Numbered from the stretch's first letter, positions 33,014 through 41,229 are shown. The stretch is 44,478 nucleotides of DNA from Paenibacillus sp. 598K (GCF_003851045.1 NZ_BFBX01000095.1:41349-85826), one strand, 5' to 3'. The notes: generated from the sequence alone by a model not told the origin. Numbers and translations: made by a program.

Positions 33014-33781
33014 ATGAAAACAAACGCAAGAAAAGCGATACTTTTCATTCTGGTTGCCATCTTTTTATATAGCGGCTATCAATTAGCGTTGTACCTGTAC
33101 GATGGTTACAAGAGCAATCAGCTGAATGATCGTATGAGGCAGCAAATTGAGGCCTCTCAGCTCACACCATTGGAGAACAGCGGAGACGAACAAGGCGAGC
33201 TTACAGCTGAACAAATAAAGCAGCAATACCAAGCACGCTTTCATAGGCTGCACGAGATAAATTCGGATATTGTCGGCTGGCTCAGAATTGAGAATACTTC
33301 GATAGATTACCCTGTCCTTCAATCCAATGATAACGATTTCTATCTGAATCATAACGTAGACAAGCAAGCCTCCAGACGGGGCTCGATCTTTATGGACTAT
33401 CGAAATACGAGTATTAGGGATGATATCCATACGGTGATCTATGGTCATCATATGAAGGATGGCAGTATGTTTGGAGAGTTGGCCAAGTATAAGGACGCAG
33501 CGTATTACCGTGAGCACCCCATGATTACGTTTGAAAGCATAGAGGAAGCGACGGCGTGGGAGATTTTTTCGGTCTATATCTACTCTCCTGACGATCAGTT
33601 TTTTGCCTATGAATTTGCAGATCAACAGGATTACGAAGCTTATTTGCAAAAAATAATAGACAAATCGCGCTACCCCACAGGCGTGAGTGTCTCGTCAGAC
33701 GATCAATTGCTCACATTAGTAACGTGCACGTATGAGGTGAGTGATGCAAGATTTATCATTCATGCGAAGCGAGTGTTGTAG
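33014..33781 (+). CDS. srtB: class B sortase
   Basis: The 255-residue transpeptidase has an N-terminal membrane anchor (about 8-28), a linker and the sortase barrel. Catalytic H145 (VIYGHHMKDGSMF), C238 (LTLVTCTYEV) and R246 (DARFIIHAKR) are all present, and the sequence around them is the class B pattern. It would cut an LPXTG-like signal and join the protein to the peptidoglycan cross-bridge. It sits 104 bases after the LPKTG adhesin, shares its low GC, and has GAGGGA before its ATG, so the two form an acquired adhesin-sortase pair. A terminator and a new -10 box between them allow separate expression. Confidence 0.92.
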   Translation: MKTNARKAILFILVAIFLYSGYQLALYLYDGYKSNQLNDRMRQQIEASQLTPLENSGDEQGELTAEQIKQQYQARFHRLHEINSDIVGWLRIENTSIDYPVLQSNDNDFYLNHNVDKQASRRGSIFMDYRNTSIRDDIHTVIYGHHMKDGSMFGELAKYKDAAYYREHPMITFESIEEATAWEIFSVYIYSPDDQFFAYEFADQQDYEAYLQKIIDKSRYPTGVSVSSDDQLLTLVTCTYEVSDARFIIHAKRVL

Positions 33782-33825
33782 TCGCTTGGCGTCCCTCTCT
33801 GCATCCATTACAATACGTTGTATAT

Positions 33826-33835
33826 CCAATGTTGG
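33826..33835 (+). promoter_or_regulatory. PadR-type operator dyad of the truncated padR copy
   Basis: CCAATGTTGG with flanks TAT and TTAC is the same dyad found before the intact padR (37248) and the ABC exporter (37850). It lies 27 bases before the start codon of the padR fragment and is a vestige of the lost gene's promoter. Confidence 0.65.
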
Positions 33836-33861
33836 TTACTGAGGGAAGCGGGTGAAGACAT

Positions 33862-33912
33862 GACGAACATGATCATCTTGGCGCTGCTGCGCGACAAGCC
33901 GATGGACGGGTA
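33862..33912 (+). pseudogene. 5' fragment of a padR paralogue
   Basis: From the ATG at 33862 the frame encodes MTNMIILALLRDKPMDG and then stops at TAG 33911. Sixteen of its residues align with the first seventeen of the intact PadR at 37287 (MTNLIILALLRDKPMHG, two differences), and the DNA is near identical over GGCGCTGCTGCGCGACAA. The rest of the gene is gone; the next bases belong to an SdrD-like gene. The coding fragment is high-GC, unlike the adhesin island ending at 33781. Confidence 0.8.
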
Positions 33913-35034
33913 GAGCCGTTCGTCTTGCAGCCGGGTGAGGACAATCGGACCATCGATGCCGGTCTGCGCATCATCCCGCCGGCGTATATTCCATTCTTCG
34001 GCGGACTGGGCGACTACGTCTGGCTGGATGCGAACGGCGACGGCATCCAGGATGCCGACGAGCAAGGCGTGGACGGCGTAACCGTCCATTTGTACAACCG
34101 TCATGACGCGCTGGTCTCGACGACGCGCACCGCATCCGATGCCGACGGCAAGCCAGGCTACTATCTGTTCGAGGAGCTGACGCCGGGCACGTATACGGTC
34201 AAGTTCCTTACGCCGGACGGCTATCGCTCCACCGTGCGCGGAGCGGGTCGCGATCCAAAGCGCGACTCCGATGCGGGCGAGGGCGGCGCTACTGGGGCTA
34301 TCACGCTGGCCGAGGGCGAGCGCAATCTGACCGTAGACGCCGGATATGTCCGGATCGCGCGGGCACAGCTGGGCGACTACGTCTGGTACGACAAGGATGC
34401 CAACGGTACCCAGAATGCCGGCGAGCGCGGCATCAACGGCGTGCGCGTCGAGCTCTATGACGCGCAGGGCCAACTGCTGGACACGGTCGTTACAGCAGAC
34501 GATGCGGCGGGCAACCGCGGCTACTATCTGTTCGACGATCTGCTGCCAGGCGAATACACGGTGAAGTTCGTACGCCCTGGCGGCATGAAGTTCACGACGC
34601 GTCTGGCTGGCGACGACCGGACCGTCGACTCCAATGCCGACGGATCGGGCTTCAGCGAGCCGGTCAACCTGGGCGAAGGCGAGCGCAACCGGACGATCGA
34701 CGTCGGATTGCTCATCGATCCGCATGCGCCGGAGCCGCTGGAGATTCCGCTCGAGGAGCTGGAAGGTCCGCTGACACCAGGCGGTATCCCGACGATCCCG
34801 GAAGATCCGGAAGAGCCGTCAACTCCGGTGACCCCGCCTGTACCGGGCGAGGAGACACCGGTCTCGCCGCCATCGACTCCGGCATCGCCTGTCGTGTCCA
34901 ACCCGCTGCAGGGCCAACTGCCGAAGACCGGCGAGTCTGCACCGGTGCTGCCATGGGTCGGCTCGGCGATGATGCTGCTGGCGATCGCCCTGTGGGTTCG
35001 CGAGAGAAGAGAGAGAAGACAACGCAGACTATAA
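33913..35034 (+). pseudogene. 3' remnant of an SdrD-like LPXTG surface protein gene
   Basis: The frame is open from the padR junction to the TAA at 35034 but has no true start: the first usable codon is a TTG at 33925 without a signal peptide. It encodes the end of one and then two SdrD B-like repeats (LGDYVWLDANGDGIQDADEQ; LGDYVWYDKDANGTQNAGER), whose DxNxDGxxD loops bind calcium in this family, then a Pro/Thr/Glu-rich wall-spanning linker, LPKTGE, a membrane helix and an Arg-rich tail. Without export the sorting signal is useless, so this is a broken gene. GC is high, unlike the adhesin before it, so it belonged to the older chromosome. If an upstream start were found it could be expressed only as a cytoplasmic fragment. 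Confidence 0.8.
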
Positions 35035-35045
35035 TATGACTAATG

Positions 35046-35084
35046 ACCGCCTATCCGATGAGCTTTACGGGTAGGCGGTTTTTT
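35046..35084 (+). terminator. intrinsic terminator after the SdrD-like remnant
   Basis: ACCGCCTATCCG (35046-35057) pairs with CGGGTAGGCGGT (35068-35079) with one G-U, followed by six T. It has stayed intact although the gene before it is broken. Confidence 0.9.
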
Positions 35085-35111
35085 CTTGTCTCTATTTTTT
35101 GCGAAAAGCTC

Positions 35112-35141
35112 TTGACTTTACACTCGACTGGAGAGTATAAA
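35112..35141 (+). promoter_or_regulatory. MerR-type promoter/operator
   Basis: TTGACT (35112-35117) and TATAAA (35136-35141) are set 18 bases apart; shifting either hexamer gives 19-20, the long spacing typical of MerR promoters. The spacer holds the dyad TACACTC-GACTG-GAGAGTA, one mismatch from symmetry. MerR-family activators bind such a spacer and untwist it. It lies 35 bases before the MerR gene, so autoregulation of the merR-MFS operon is expected. Confidence 0.7.
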
Positions 35142-35176
35142 CTCAAAGCAACACACAGAAGAGAAGGTGAATGGGA

Positions 35177-36001
35177 ATGTTCAAAATCAGCGATTTTTCC
35201 AAGCTGAGCCGGATTCCGATGAAGACGCTGCGCTACTACGATCAAATCGGGCTGCTGAAGCCGGCCAAGATCGACGAGTCGAGCGGCTATCGCTACTATG
35301 CGGCAGAGCAATTGCTCACGATCAACCGCATTGTCATATTCAAGGAGCTGGGATTCACGCTGACGCAAATCGCGCAGCTGCTCCAGGACGATATATCCTC
35401 CGAGCAGATCCGGGGGATGCTGACGCTCAAGGAAAGCGAGGTGCAGCGCCAGCTGGAGCTGGAGCTCTCCAAGTTGTCCCGGTTAAAGGAACGGATGCAG
35501 CTGGTAGAGCGCGAAGGTACGATGGATAAGGAGCAGGAGGTCGTGCTGAAGCGCGTCGAATCGATGCGCATGGTTGCTTATGCTGCCCGAGGCACGACGC
35601 AGGATATCCCCTCTTTGTTTGACGTCTGCGAGCGTCTGCTGGGCGGTCAGGCCAGATCCGTCCTGACCGGGCCGCGTATGGTGCTATGGGACGTGTCGGA
35701 TGAGTCGCCCGATCAATTCGACTTTGAGGCGGGCTACGCCATTCGTTCGGAGCTGCTGCTGGCGCCCGAGTCGCTGGCGGTGCATGCGCTGCCTGCGGAG
35801 CTGATGGCGACGATGCTGTTCCGCTCGGACTCGGTCTATGCCGAGACGGCGTGCCTGCAGCTGGCGGAATGGATCGAGCAGCAGGGCTACCGCGTGCGCG
35901 GCGACCAGCCCGGGAGGGAGATCTATGTGCCGCTTCCTGATGCAGACGGGGTGAATCTCATCGAGATCCAGATTCCAATCGAGGAGGAGGAGGCGCTGTG
36001 A
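35177..36001 (+). CDS. MerR-family regulator with GyrI-like effector domain
   Basis: The 274-residue protein begins with a MerR winged helix (1-70, MFKISDFSKLSRIPMKTLRY, then YYAAEQLLTINRI), a coiled-coil linker (75-118) and a GyrI/BmrR-like effector-binding domain (about 125-270). This is the BmrR plan: drug binding switches on an efflux gene. The ATG at 35177 is chosen over the ATG at 35171 because GAAGG is nine bases before it and MFKI is the usual MerR opening. Its stop overlaps the GTG start of the MFS pump (GTGA), so both proteins come from one mRNA controlled by the MerR-type operator at 35112-35141. Confidence 0.9.
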   Translation: MFKISDFSKLSRIPMKTLRYYDQIGLLKPAKIDESSGYRYYAAEQLLTINRIVIFKELGFTLTQIAQLLQDDISSEQIRGMLTLKESEVQRQLELELSKLSRLKERMQLVEREGTMDKEQEVVLKRVESMRMVAYAARGTTQDIPSLFDVCERLLGGQARSVLTGPRMVLWDVSDESPDQFDFEAGYAIRSELLLAPESLAVHALPAELMATMLFRSDSVYAETACLQLAEWIEQQGYRVRGDQPGREIYVPLPDADGVNLIEIQIPIEEEEAL

Positions 36002-37209
36002 GTAATAGAGGGTTGGTTTATTTGCTTGCGCTTGCGGTGTTCCTGATCGGTACGGTCGAGTATATCCTGAGCGGCATCCTGCCGATCGTGGCGGCGGAGC
36101 TGGAGGTTACGACGTCGGCTGCGGGCATGCTCGTCACCGCGTTCGCCCTTGCCGCAGCGATCGGCTCGCCCGTCGTGGTCGCGGCGACGATCCGGGCGGA
36201 CCGACGCAGCATGCTGCTGCTCATGCTCGCCCTGTTCATCCTGAGCAGCGTCCTGGCTTATGCGAGCGTGTCGTATGAGATGATGCTCGTCACCCGGATC
36301 ATCCAGGGGCTGAGCGGCGGCACCGCGACGGTGATCGCCATGGCTGTCGCCACGCGCCTGGTCGAAGCGCATCATCGCGGACGCGCGATCGGCACGATCC
36401 TGATCGGGCTCAGCAGCTCGCTGGTGCTGGGCGTCCCCCTCGGCACGCTAGTGAGCGAGTCGCTCGGCTGGCGCGCCTTGTTCGTCATCGTCGGGCTGCT
36501 GGCGGTCATCCCGCTGCTCGCGGTTGTCCTCAAGGTGCCGTCGATCAAGGAGCAGAAGGCGATGACGCTCGGCATGCAGCTGTCGATTCTGAGGAACAAG
36601 CAGATCGTACTGGCGGTTCTCATTACGCTGCTCTATGTTGGCGGGTACGCAGTGCTGTTTACGTATATTACGCCCTTCCTGCAAGCGAATGCGGACTTGT
36701 CCGGGGCGACGCTTTCCGGCATTTTGCTGCTGGCGGGGCTGTGCAGCTTCGTCGGTTCCCGGATCGGAGGGATCGCAGCGGACAAGAGAGGCCCCAGGTT
36801 CACGATCTATATCGGCTTATCGATCCAGGCCGCGACGATGCTGCTGCTCTCCTTGTCAGGCGGCATGATCTATGCGATCCTCCCGTTGATTATGCTATGG
36901 ATGGTCGGCACCTGGATGACCTCTCCGGCGCAGCAGTTGTATTTGGTTACGTTGGTGCCCCGGTCGCCAGACATTGCGCTGAGCGTCAATACGTCGTTTA
37001 TCCAATTCGGCTTTGCCCTCGGCTCCGGCCTCGGAGGCTGGGTCATCAGCAGCTCCTCTGTAGGCCATCTTGGTTGGGCCGGACTGGCTATGGCTGTGCT
37101 GGCGCTGCTGCTGGCAGCCCGATTGTTCGCTTATACGAGGACAGGGCGCACAGACAGCGACGAATCGACCACCGAACCGACCGCCGCCAAAACAGCCGCA
37201 AGCTCTTGA
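35998..37209 (+). CDS. MFS drug/purine efflux transporter (DHA1-like)
   Basis: The 403-residue protein has twelve membrane segments and begins with the PbuE/AraJ-type pattern FLIGTVEYILSGILPIVAAELEVT. Motif A is degenerate (AATIRADRRSMLLLMLALF) and the helix 5 antiporter motif lies around GVPLGTLVSESLGWRALF. It starts with GTG overlapping the MerR stop by four bases, without a strong separate ribosome binding site, so it is translationally coupled. Control by a BmrR-like regulator suggests export of a cationic or aromatic drug, though PbuE relatives move purines. Its end overlaps the -35 of the padR promoter. Confidence 0.88.
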   Translation: MSNRGLVYLLALAVFLIGTVEYILSGILPIVAAELEVTTSAAGMLVTAFALAAAIGSPVVVAATIRADRRSMLLLMLALFILSSVLAYASVSYEMMLVTRIIQGLSGGTATVIAMAVATRLVEAHHRGRAIGTILIGLSSSLVLGVPLGTLVSESLGWRALFVIVGLLAVIPLLAVVLKVPSIKEQKAMTLGMQLSILRNKQIVLAVLITLLYVGGYAVLFTYITPFLQANADLSGATLSGILLLAGLCSFVGSRIGGIAADKRGPRFTIYIGLSIQAATMLLLSLSGGMIYAILPLIMLWMVGTWMTSPAQQLYLVTLVPRSPDIALSVNTSFIQFGFALGSGLGGWVISSSSVGHLGWAGLAMAVLALLLAARLFAYTRTGRTDSDESTTEPTAAKTAASS

Positions 37210-37235
37210 CGATAGCGTGCCTCTCCGGTTATACT
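37206..37235 (+). promoter_or_regulatory. promoter of padR
   Basis: TTGACG (37206-37211), overlapping the stop of the MFS gene, and TATACT (37230-37235) with an 18-base spacer. The PadR dyad at 37248 lies just after the expected transcription start. Confidence 0.6.
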
Positions 37236-37244
37236 AAAACTCAA

Positions 37245-37262
37245 TAACCAACGTTGGCTATA
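37245..37262 (+). promoter_or_regulatory. PadR operator before padR
   Basis: ATA-A-CCAACGTTGG-C-TAT is a dyad with a perfect ten-base core (37248-37257) and symmetrical ATA/TAT ends. The ATAN-CCAAYGTTGG layout is shared with two other sites at 33826 and 37850. Confidence 0.7.
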
Positions 37263-37286
37263 TGATGGGCCGAAGGAGGTGCGCCG

Positions 37287-37820
37287 TTGACGAATCTCAT
37301 TATCCTGGCGCTGCTGCGCGACAAACCGATGCACGGCTACGAGATCCAGCAGCTAATCCAGCAGAGTAGGATGGATCTATGGGCCAATCTGCTGTCCGGG
37401 TCGATCTATTATGCGCTCAACAAGCTGGAGAAGGACGGGCTGATCGTCGCCCAGGCGGAGGAACGCACTGGGGCCCGGCTCCGCAAGATCTACGCGATCA
37501 CGGAGAGCGGGGAGGCGGAGCTGCTGCGGCTCGTCAGCGAGACGCTGGCGCATCCGCCGCATTCGGTCAAGTCCGATCTCGTCGTCGCGCTCAACTGGAT
37601 CGAGCTGCTGCCGCCGCGGGAGAGGCTGTCCCGTCTGGAGGCCAATCTCGCCGAGCTGGAGAGTCTGCTGAGCCAGTGGCAGATCGGTCGGCGCATTAAG
37701 GGAGAGTATGGATTATCCGCCTATGCGGAGGCTGCCTTTGACAATGCGATCGCTATGCTGGAGCTGGACGTCTCGTTTGTGCAACGTCTGATCGAGATCT
37801 GCAAGTCGGAATTGCCGTGA
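37287..37820 (+). CDS. PadR-family transcriptional regulator
   Basis: The 177-residue protein has the PadR N-terminal winged helix (LIILALLRDKPMHGYEIQQL, then GSIYYALNKLEKDGLI and the beta-wing GARLRKIYAITESGE) and a C-terminal helical dimer domain (about 100-175). Translation starts at TTG 37287, after AAGGAGGTGCGCCG. It has its own promoter and operator, and the same dyad stands before the ABC exporter genes that follow, so it is the likely repressor of that exporter and of itself. PadR proteins of this type usually respond to the exported drug. A paralogue's 5' fragment lies at 33862. Confidence 0.9.
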   Translation: MTNLIILALLRDKPMHGYEIQQLIQQSRMDLWANLLSGSIYYALNKLEKDGLIVAQAEERTGARLRKIYAITESGEAELLRLVSETLAHPPHSVKSDLVVALNWIELLPPRERLSRLEANLAELESLLSQWQIGRRIKGEYGLSAYAEAAFDNAIAMLELDVSFVQRLIEICKSELP

Positions 37821-37845
37821 AGCTGCGGCCTTTCTTTTTAAGCCA

Positions 37846-37863
37846 ATAGCCAATGTTGGATAT
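37846..37863 (+). promoter_or_regulatory. PadR operator before the ABC exporter
   Basis: ATA-G-CCAATGTTGG-A-TAT matches the operator before padR, with the core at 37850-37859. A -10-like TATACA overlaps its right end (37861-37866), so binding would block the promoter of the ABC genes. Confidence 0.7.
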
Positions 37864-37891
37864 ACAATGAAGAGTATAGGAGTGAATCGAG

Positions 37892-38638
37892 ATGATGGAA
37901 TCAAACGAACCTCTTGTACGCGTGCGAGAGGTCGGCAAACGGTACGGCACGCTGGCGGTACTGACGGATATTAATCTGGATATCTATCCCGGCGAGACGG
38001 TGGCGATCATCGGTCCCAACGGCGCAGGCAAGTCGACGTTGCTCGACCTGCTGCTCGGTCTGCGGCAGCCTGACGTCGGGACGATCGCTCATCGCAGCGA
38101 TGATCCGCGCGCGGAGATCGGGCTGCAGCTCCAGAGCGTCCCGTATTTCGCGGGCTTCACGGCGCTGGAAAACGTGCGTATGGTCGCCGCCTGCTACGGG
38201 CTGCGCCGCCGGGATGCCGAGCTGCTGTCGCTGCTCGAGCGCTGTGGTCTCTCCGAGGCCGCGCGCCGCGATGCGGCGCGTCTCTCGGGCGGACAGCAGA
38301 AGCGGCTGGCGCTCGCGATGGCGGTGGTGCATCGACCCCGGCTGCTGTTCCTCGACGAGCCGGCGGCGGCGCTCGATCCGCGGGCGCGCCGCGATATCCG
38401 GGCGCTGATCCGCGAGCTGGCCGGAGACGGTGCGTCGATCGTCCTGACGAGCCATGATATGGAGGAGGTCGGCTTGCTCGCTGACCGTATCCTCCTGCTG
38501 CACGGCGGCCGCATCGTCGCCGAGGGCGCGCCGGACGCGCTGCTCGCGGCATTGGGGGCGGACAGTCTCGAGGAGCTGTTCCTGCGCTGCACCGAGACGC
38601 CGCCATCCGGTGGCCGTCAGGAGGCGAGCGTATGCTGA
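37892..38638 (+). CDS. ABC-2 exporter ATP-binding protein
   Basis: The 248-residue ATPase is of the CcmA/drug exporter type. Walker A GPNGAGKST is at 41-49, ABC signature LSGGQQKR at 131, Walker B LLFLDEP with D155/E156 and the switch histidine H188 in LTSHDMEEV. It energises the permease whose ATG overlaps its stop by seven bases. The start MMES follows AGGAGTGAATCGAG. The PadR dyad just upstream implies control by the adjacent regulator. Substrate is not predictable; such pairs commonly give resistance to antibiotics or export a peptide. Confidence 0.9.
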   Translation: MMESNEPLVRVREVGKRYGTLAVLTDINLDIYPGETVAIIGPNGAGKSTLLDLLLGLRQPDVGTIAHRSDDPRAEIGLQLQSVPYFAGFTALENVRMVAACYGLRRRDAELLSLLERCGLSEAARRDAARLSGGQQKRLALAMAVVHRPRLLFLDEPAAALDPRARRDIRALIRELAGDGASIVLTSHDMEEVGLLADRILLLHGGRIVAEGAPDALLAALGADSLEELFLRCTETPPSGGRQEASVC

Positions 38639-39369
38639 CGATCCTGCGGACGATGATCGCCCAGCTCTGCCGCGACGCGCACACCTGGCTGTGGAATATG
38701 GCGGTGCCGCTTGGTCTGCTCGTCGGTCTCGGCCTCTACTTCCGCGACTCGGACTATGGGCAGCGTCTGCTGTCCGGGGTGTTGGCGACCAATCTGCTGT
38801 TCGGCGCAATGACGGCTACGGCGTTCTACGTGATCGGTCAGCGCAATCGCGGCGTCTACAAGCTGCTGCGGGCGACGCCGCTGCCTGTCTTGGCGTTCGT
38901 GAGCGCGCTCGCCGGAGCGCGTCTGGCGGTCACTCTCGGTATCAGCGCCGCTCTGATCGGGGTCGGCATCGTTGTCCTGGACACCGCAGTGACATTGCCC
39001 GGTCTGTTGCTCCTGCTGCCGGTGCTTATAGTCGGCTCGGTTTGCTTCACAGCGCTTGGCTTCGTTGTGGCGAACTTGGCGCGCGAAGAACAGCAGGCGA
39101 GCATCCTGACCAATCTGATCAGTATGCCGCTGCTGTTCACGAGCGAGGCCTTCTATAGTCTGGAGCATGCGCCGCAGTGGATCGCTCAGGTCGGCCGCGC
39201 GCAGCCGTTCCACTATCTGGTGGCGTCGCTGCGAGCAGCGGTCGAGTCGCCGGCCATGCTGTGGCAGCCGCTGGCGGTATTGAGCGGCTTCGCTATCCTC
39301 TCCGTCGCCCTTGCCGTCTGGACGTTCCGCTGGGACTCGGAAGGGCGCTTAGCCCTCTTGCGGCGATAG
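38632..39369 (+). CDS. ABC-2 type exporter permease
   Basis: The 245-residue membrane protein has six predicted hydrophobic segments and the ABC-2 features LLRATPLPVLAFVSALAGAR, NLAREEQQASILTNLISMPL and SLEHAPQWIAQVGRAQPFHY. It overlaps the ATPase gene at its start (ATG 38632 inside the preceding codons) and its last seven codons overlap the convergent esterase gene on the other strand (39349-39369). It completes a half-type exporter that should work as a dimer with two ATPase subunits. Confidence 0.9.
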   Translation: MLTILRTMIAQLCRDAHTWLWNMAVPLGLLVGLGLYFRDSDYGQRLLSGVLATNLLFGAMTATAFYVIGQRNRGVYKLLRATPLPVLAFVSALAGARLAVTLGISAALIGVGIVVLDTAVTLPGLLLLLPVLIVGSVCFTALGFVVANLAREEQQASILTNLISMPLLFTSEAFYSLEHAPQWIAQVGRAQPFHYLVASLRAAVESPAMLWQPLAVLSGFAILSVALAVWTFRWDSEGRLALLRR

Positions 39370-40167
39370 GACGAATCGCACCAGCCGGCTGATCGCGGCC
39401 GGCAGCACGCTAATATGCGTCTCGTCGGCGAAGACAACGCAGGCGCTGTGAAAGCCGTCCTCGGCCAGCGGAGCCAAGCGATCGGCCAGCGCCTTGGCAT
39501 CGGCAACCATGTGCGCCAACTCTTCGCTGCCGACAGTCAGGAGCAGGCGAGGAACTCGCCCTGGCGCAAGCGCAGCCGGATCGAACCGTTCGGCGGCTTG
39601 CACAATCGCATGCTGATCCCACCAGATCGAGGGACTGCCGGCAATGCAATGACGGAATAGCCCCGGACGGGCAAACATGGCATAGAGGACGAACAGACCT
39701 CCCAGCGAATGGCCGAATATCGCCTGCCGAGAGGAGTCGACGGGCAGCTCCCGGCCAATGAACGGCATCAACGTGCGCTCGATAAAGTCGAGGAATCGCG
39801 CGGCATCGCCTCGCTCGGGCCAAGGGCTCCCATCCGGTCGGACAGGAAGGCGCTCGGCGGGCGCGGGAGTCGTAAAATCAAGGCAACGGCGCGGCATATC
39901 GAAGGGCTCGCCGGACGGATAAGCGATGCCGACTATAACGGCAGGCTCGTAGCCGCGCGGCTTGCGGGTCTGCAGCCGGACAGCCTCTGCCAGCGTATCG
40001 AAGACGGCGTCTCCGTCCAGAGCGTAGATCACCGGATATCCCTCGGGCGGCGGCGGTTCTGCCGGACGAGCGATCAGTATGCGGTAGTCCAGTTGGCGGA
40101 CGGGGTCGATCACTCTATATTCCGCGCTGTGCGGGACCTGGCGGGCAGTGGAGGATCCTGTGCTCAT
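39349..40167 (-). CDS. Fes/IroE-like siderophore esterase (alpha/beta hydrolase)
   Basis: The 272-residue hydrolase belongs to the esterase D/IroE/BesA group. The nucleophile S154 is in GHSLGG, and H251 in ADETHISVLP is a likely catalytic base; PVIYALDGDAVFDTLAEAV is typical of the family N-terminus. No signal peptide is visible, so it should act in the cytoplasm, cutting the ester backbone of a tri-catecholate siderophore to free its iron. It is translationally coupled to the siderophore-binding lipoprotein gene (ATGA overlap at 40164-40167), which supports this role. A plain acyl esterase is the alternative. Confidence 0.82.
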   Translation of the reverse strand: MSTGSSTARQVPHSAEYRVIDPVRQLDYRILIARPAEPPPPEGYPVIYALDGDAVFDTLAEAVRLQTRKPRGYEPAVIVGIAYPSGEPFDMPRRCLDFTTPAPAERLPVRPDGSPWPERGDAARFLDFIERTLMPFIGRELPVDSSRQAIFGHSLGGLFVLYAMFARPGLFRHCIAGSPSIWWDQHAIVQAAERFDPAALAPGRVPRLLLTVGSEELAHMVADAKALADRLAPLAEDGFHSACVVFADETHISVLPAAISRLVRFVLSPQEG

Positions 40168-41198
40168 GGGACGAGCAGTTCCACGACATCGTCGATAATT
40201 TTACCATAGGCGATTAGCCCGCTACCCGTCCAGTAGGCGTCGCTCACCTCATAGACCTGGTCGTTTTTGACCGCAGGCAGACTCCGCCAGATGCCGTTAT
40301 CCATCAGCGCCGCCATATTCGCTGTGCCGGTTCCGCCGTAGTTGATGGTGAAGATAAAGTCGGCGTCGAGATCAGGCAGCGCCTCCAGCGAGATGTCGAA
40401 GCTATTGCCCTCGGAGACGAGCGGGCTTTTGCCGATGCCGAGCTCTTGCGCCAGCACATAGCCGCCAAAGTAATTGCCGCCGATCATATAGAAGCCCTTG
40501 TGGTTAAAGTTGATCAGCGCCGCATTTTTGCCTGTGACGACGGGTGCGAGCTTGGCCCGGGCGTCTTCCTTTTTTTGCTCGTACGCCTGCAAGGCTGCTT
40601 CAGCTTCATCCTGCTTGTCCAGCAGCTCGCCGAGCTTGCGGATCGATTGCTTCAGGTCGCCAGCCGCATTCTCAAATACATACACCGGGGCGATCTTGGA
40701 GTAGGCCTCATAAACGCCGTTGTTGGCATAGTGGACATTATGCAAAATGATCAGATCCGGGTCAAAGCTCATCACGGCTTCGGGTGCGGGAGGCAGCCCG
40801 CCGGTAAAGTCAACTGTTGGCACGTCGTGCAGCCACTCCTGGAGATACGCCTGGCCCGATGCTCCGGTAGCCCATTGCGCGACAGGCTTCATGCCGAGGC
40901 TGAGCAGGGAATCCTCCATATAAGGCGCGAAGATCCGGCTCGGCTCGGCGGGCAGCTCCACCTCATGGCCCATCTCGTCAGTCACGATACGGGGCGCAGG
41001 CGCTGCCGGCTCTTCCGTATTGGATGGGGCGATCTCCGCTGGCGCATTGGCGCCGCTTGGGGCTGCAGCTTCAGGCGACGAGGCGCCGGATTGCGCCGCC
41101 GGGCTGGCTCCGCCGCAGGCGGTTAATAAGCAGACGATGACGAGCGATAGCAAGCCGACGGTCCGTTGGCGTATCCATGGGATGCTTGGTAAATGCAT
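40164..41198 (-). CDS. iron-siderophore ABC transporter substrate-binding lipoprotein
   Basis: The 344-residue lipoprotein has the lipobox CLLTAC with cysteine 28, an Ala/Ser/Pro/Glu-rich linker to about 70, and a TroA-like binding domain: PAEPSRIFAPYMEDSLLSLG, VMSFDPDLIILHN, KNDQVYEVSDAYW. It is a FeuA/YxeB-type receptor. The ATG at 41198 follows GGAGGGAATTGTAC; earlier in-frame codons up to 41393 cross the Fur box and are rejected. A Fur box and TATAAT lie upstream. Downstream the coupled esterase gene implies that the ligand is an ester siderophore such as an enterobactin or bacillibactin type. No permease or ATPase is linked. Confidence 0.88.
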   Translation of the reverse strand: MHLPSIPWIRQRTVGLLSLVIVCLLTACGGASPAAQSGASSPEAAAPSGANAPAEIAPSNTEEPAAPAPRIVTDEMGHEVELPAEPSRIFAPYMEDSLLSLGMKPVAQWATGASGQAYLQEWLHDVPTVDFTGGLPPAPEAVMSFDPDLIILHNVHYANNGVYEAYSKIAPVYVFENAAGDLKQSIRKLGELLDKQDEAEAALQAYEQKKEDARAKLAPVVTGKNAALINFNHKGFYMIGGNYFGGYVLAQELGIGKSPLVSEGNSFDISLEALPDLDADFIFTINYGGTGTANMAALMDNGIWRSLPAVKNDQVYEVSDAYWTGSGLIAYGKIIDDVVELLVP

Positions 41199-41214
41199 GT
41201 ACAATTCCCTCCTG

Positions 41215-41229
41215 TGATAATCGTTCTCA
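41215..41229 (-). promoter_or_regulatory. Fur box upstream of siderophore-binding lipoprotein
   Basis: TGATAAT-C-GTTCTCA matches the 7-1-7 Fur motif with two mismatches in one half. A minus-strand TATAAT lies at 41244-41239, so the box covers the start of transcription. Confidence 0.65.
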
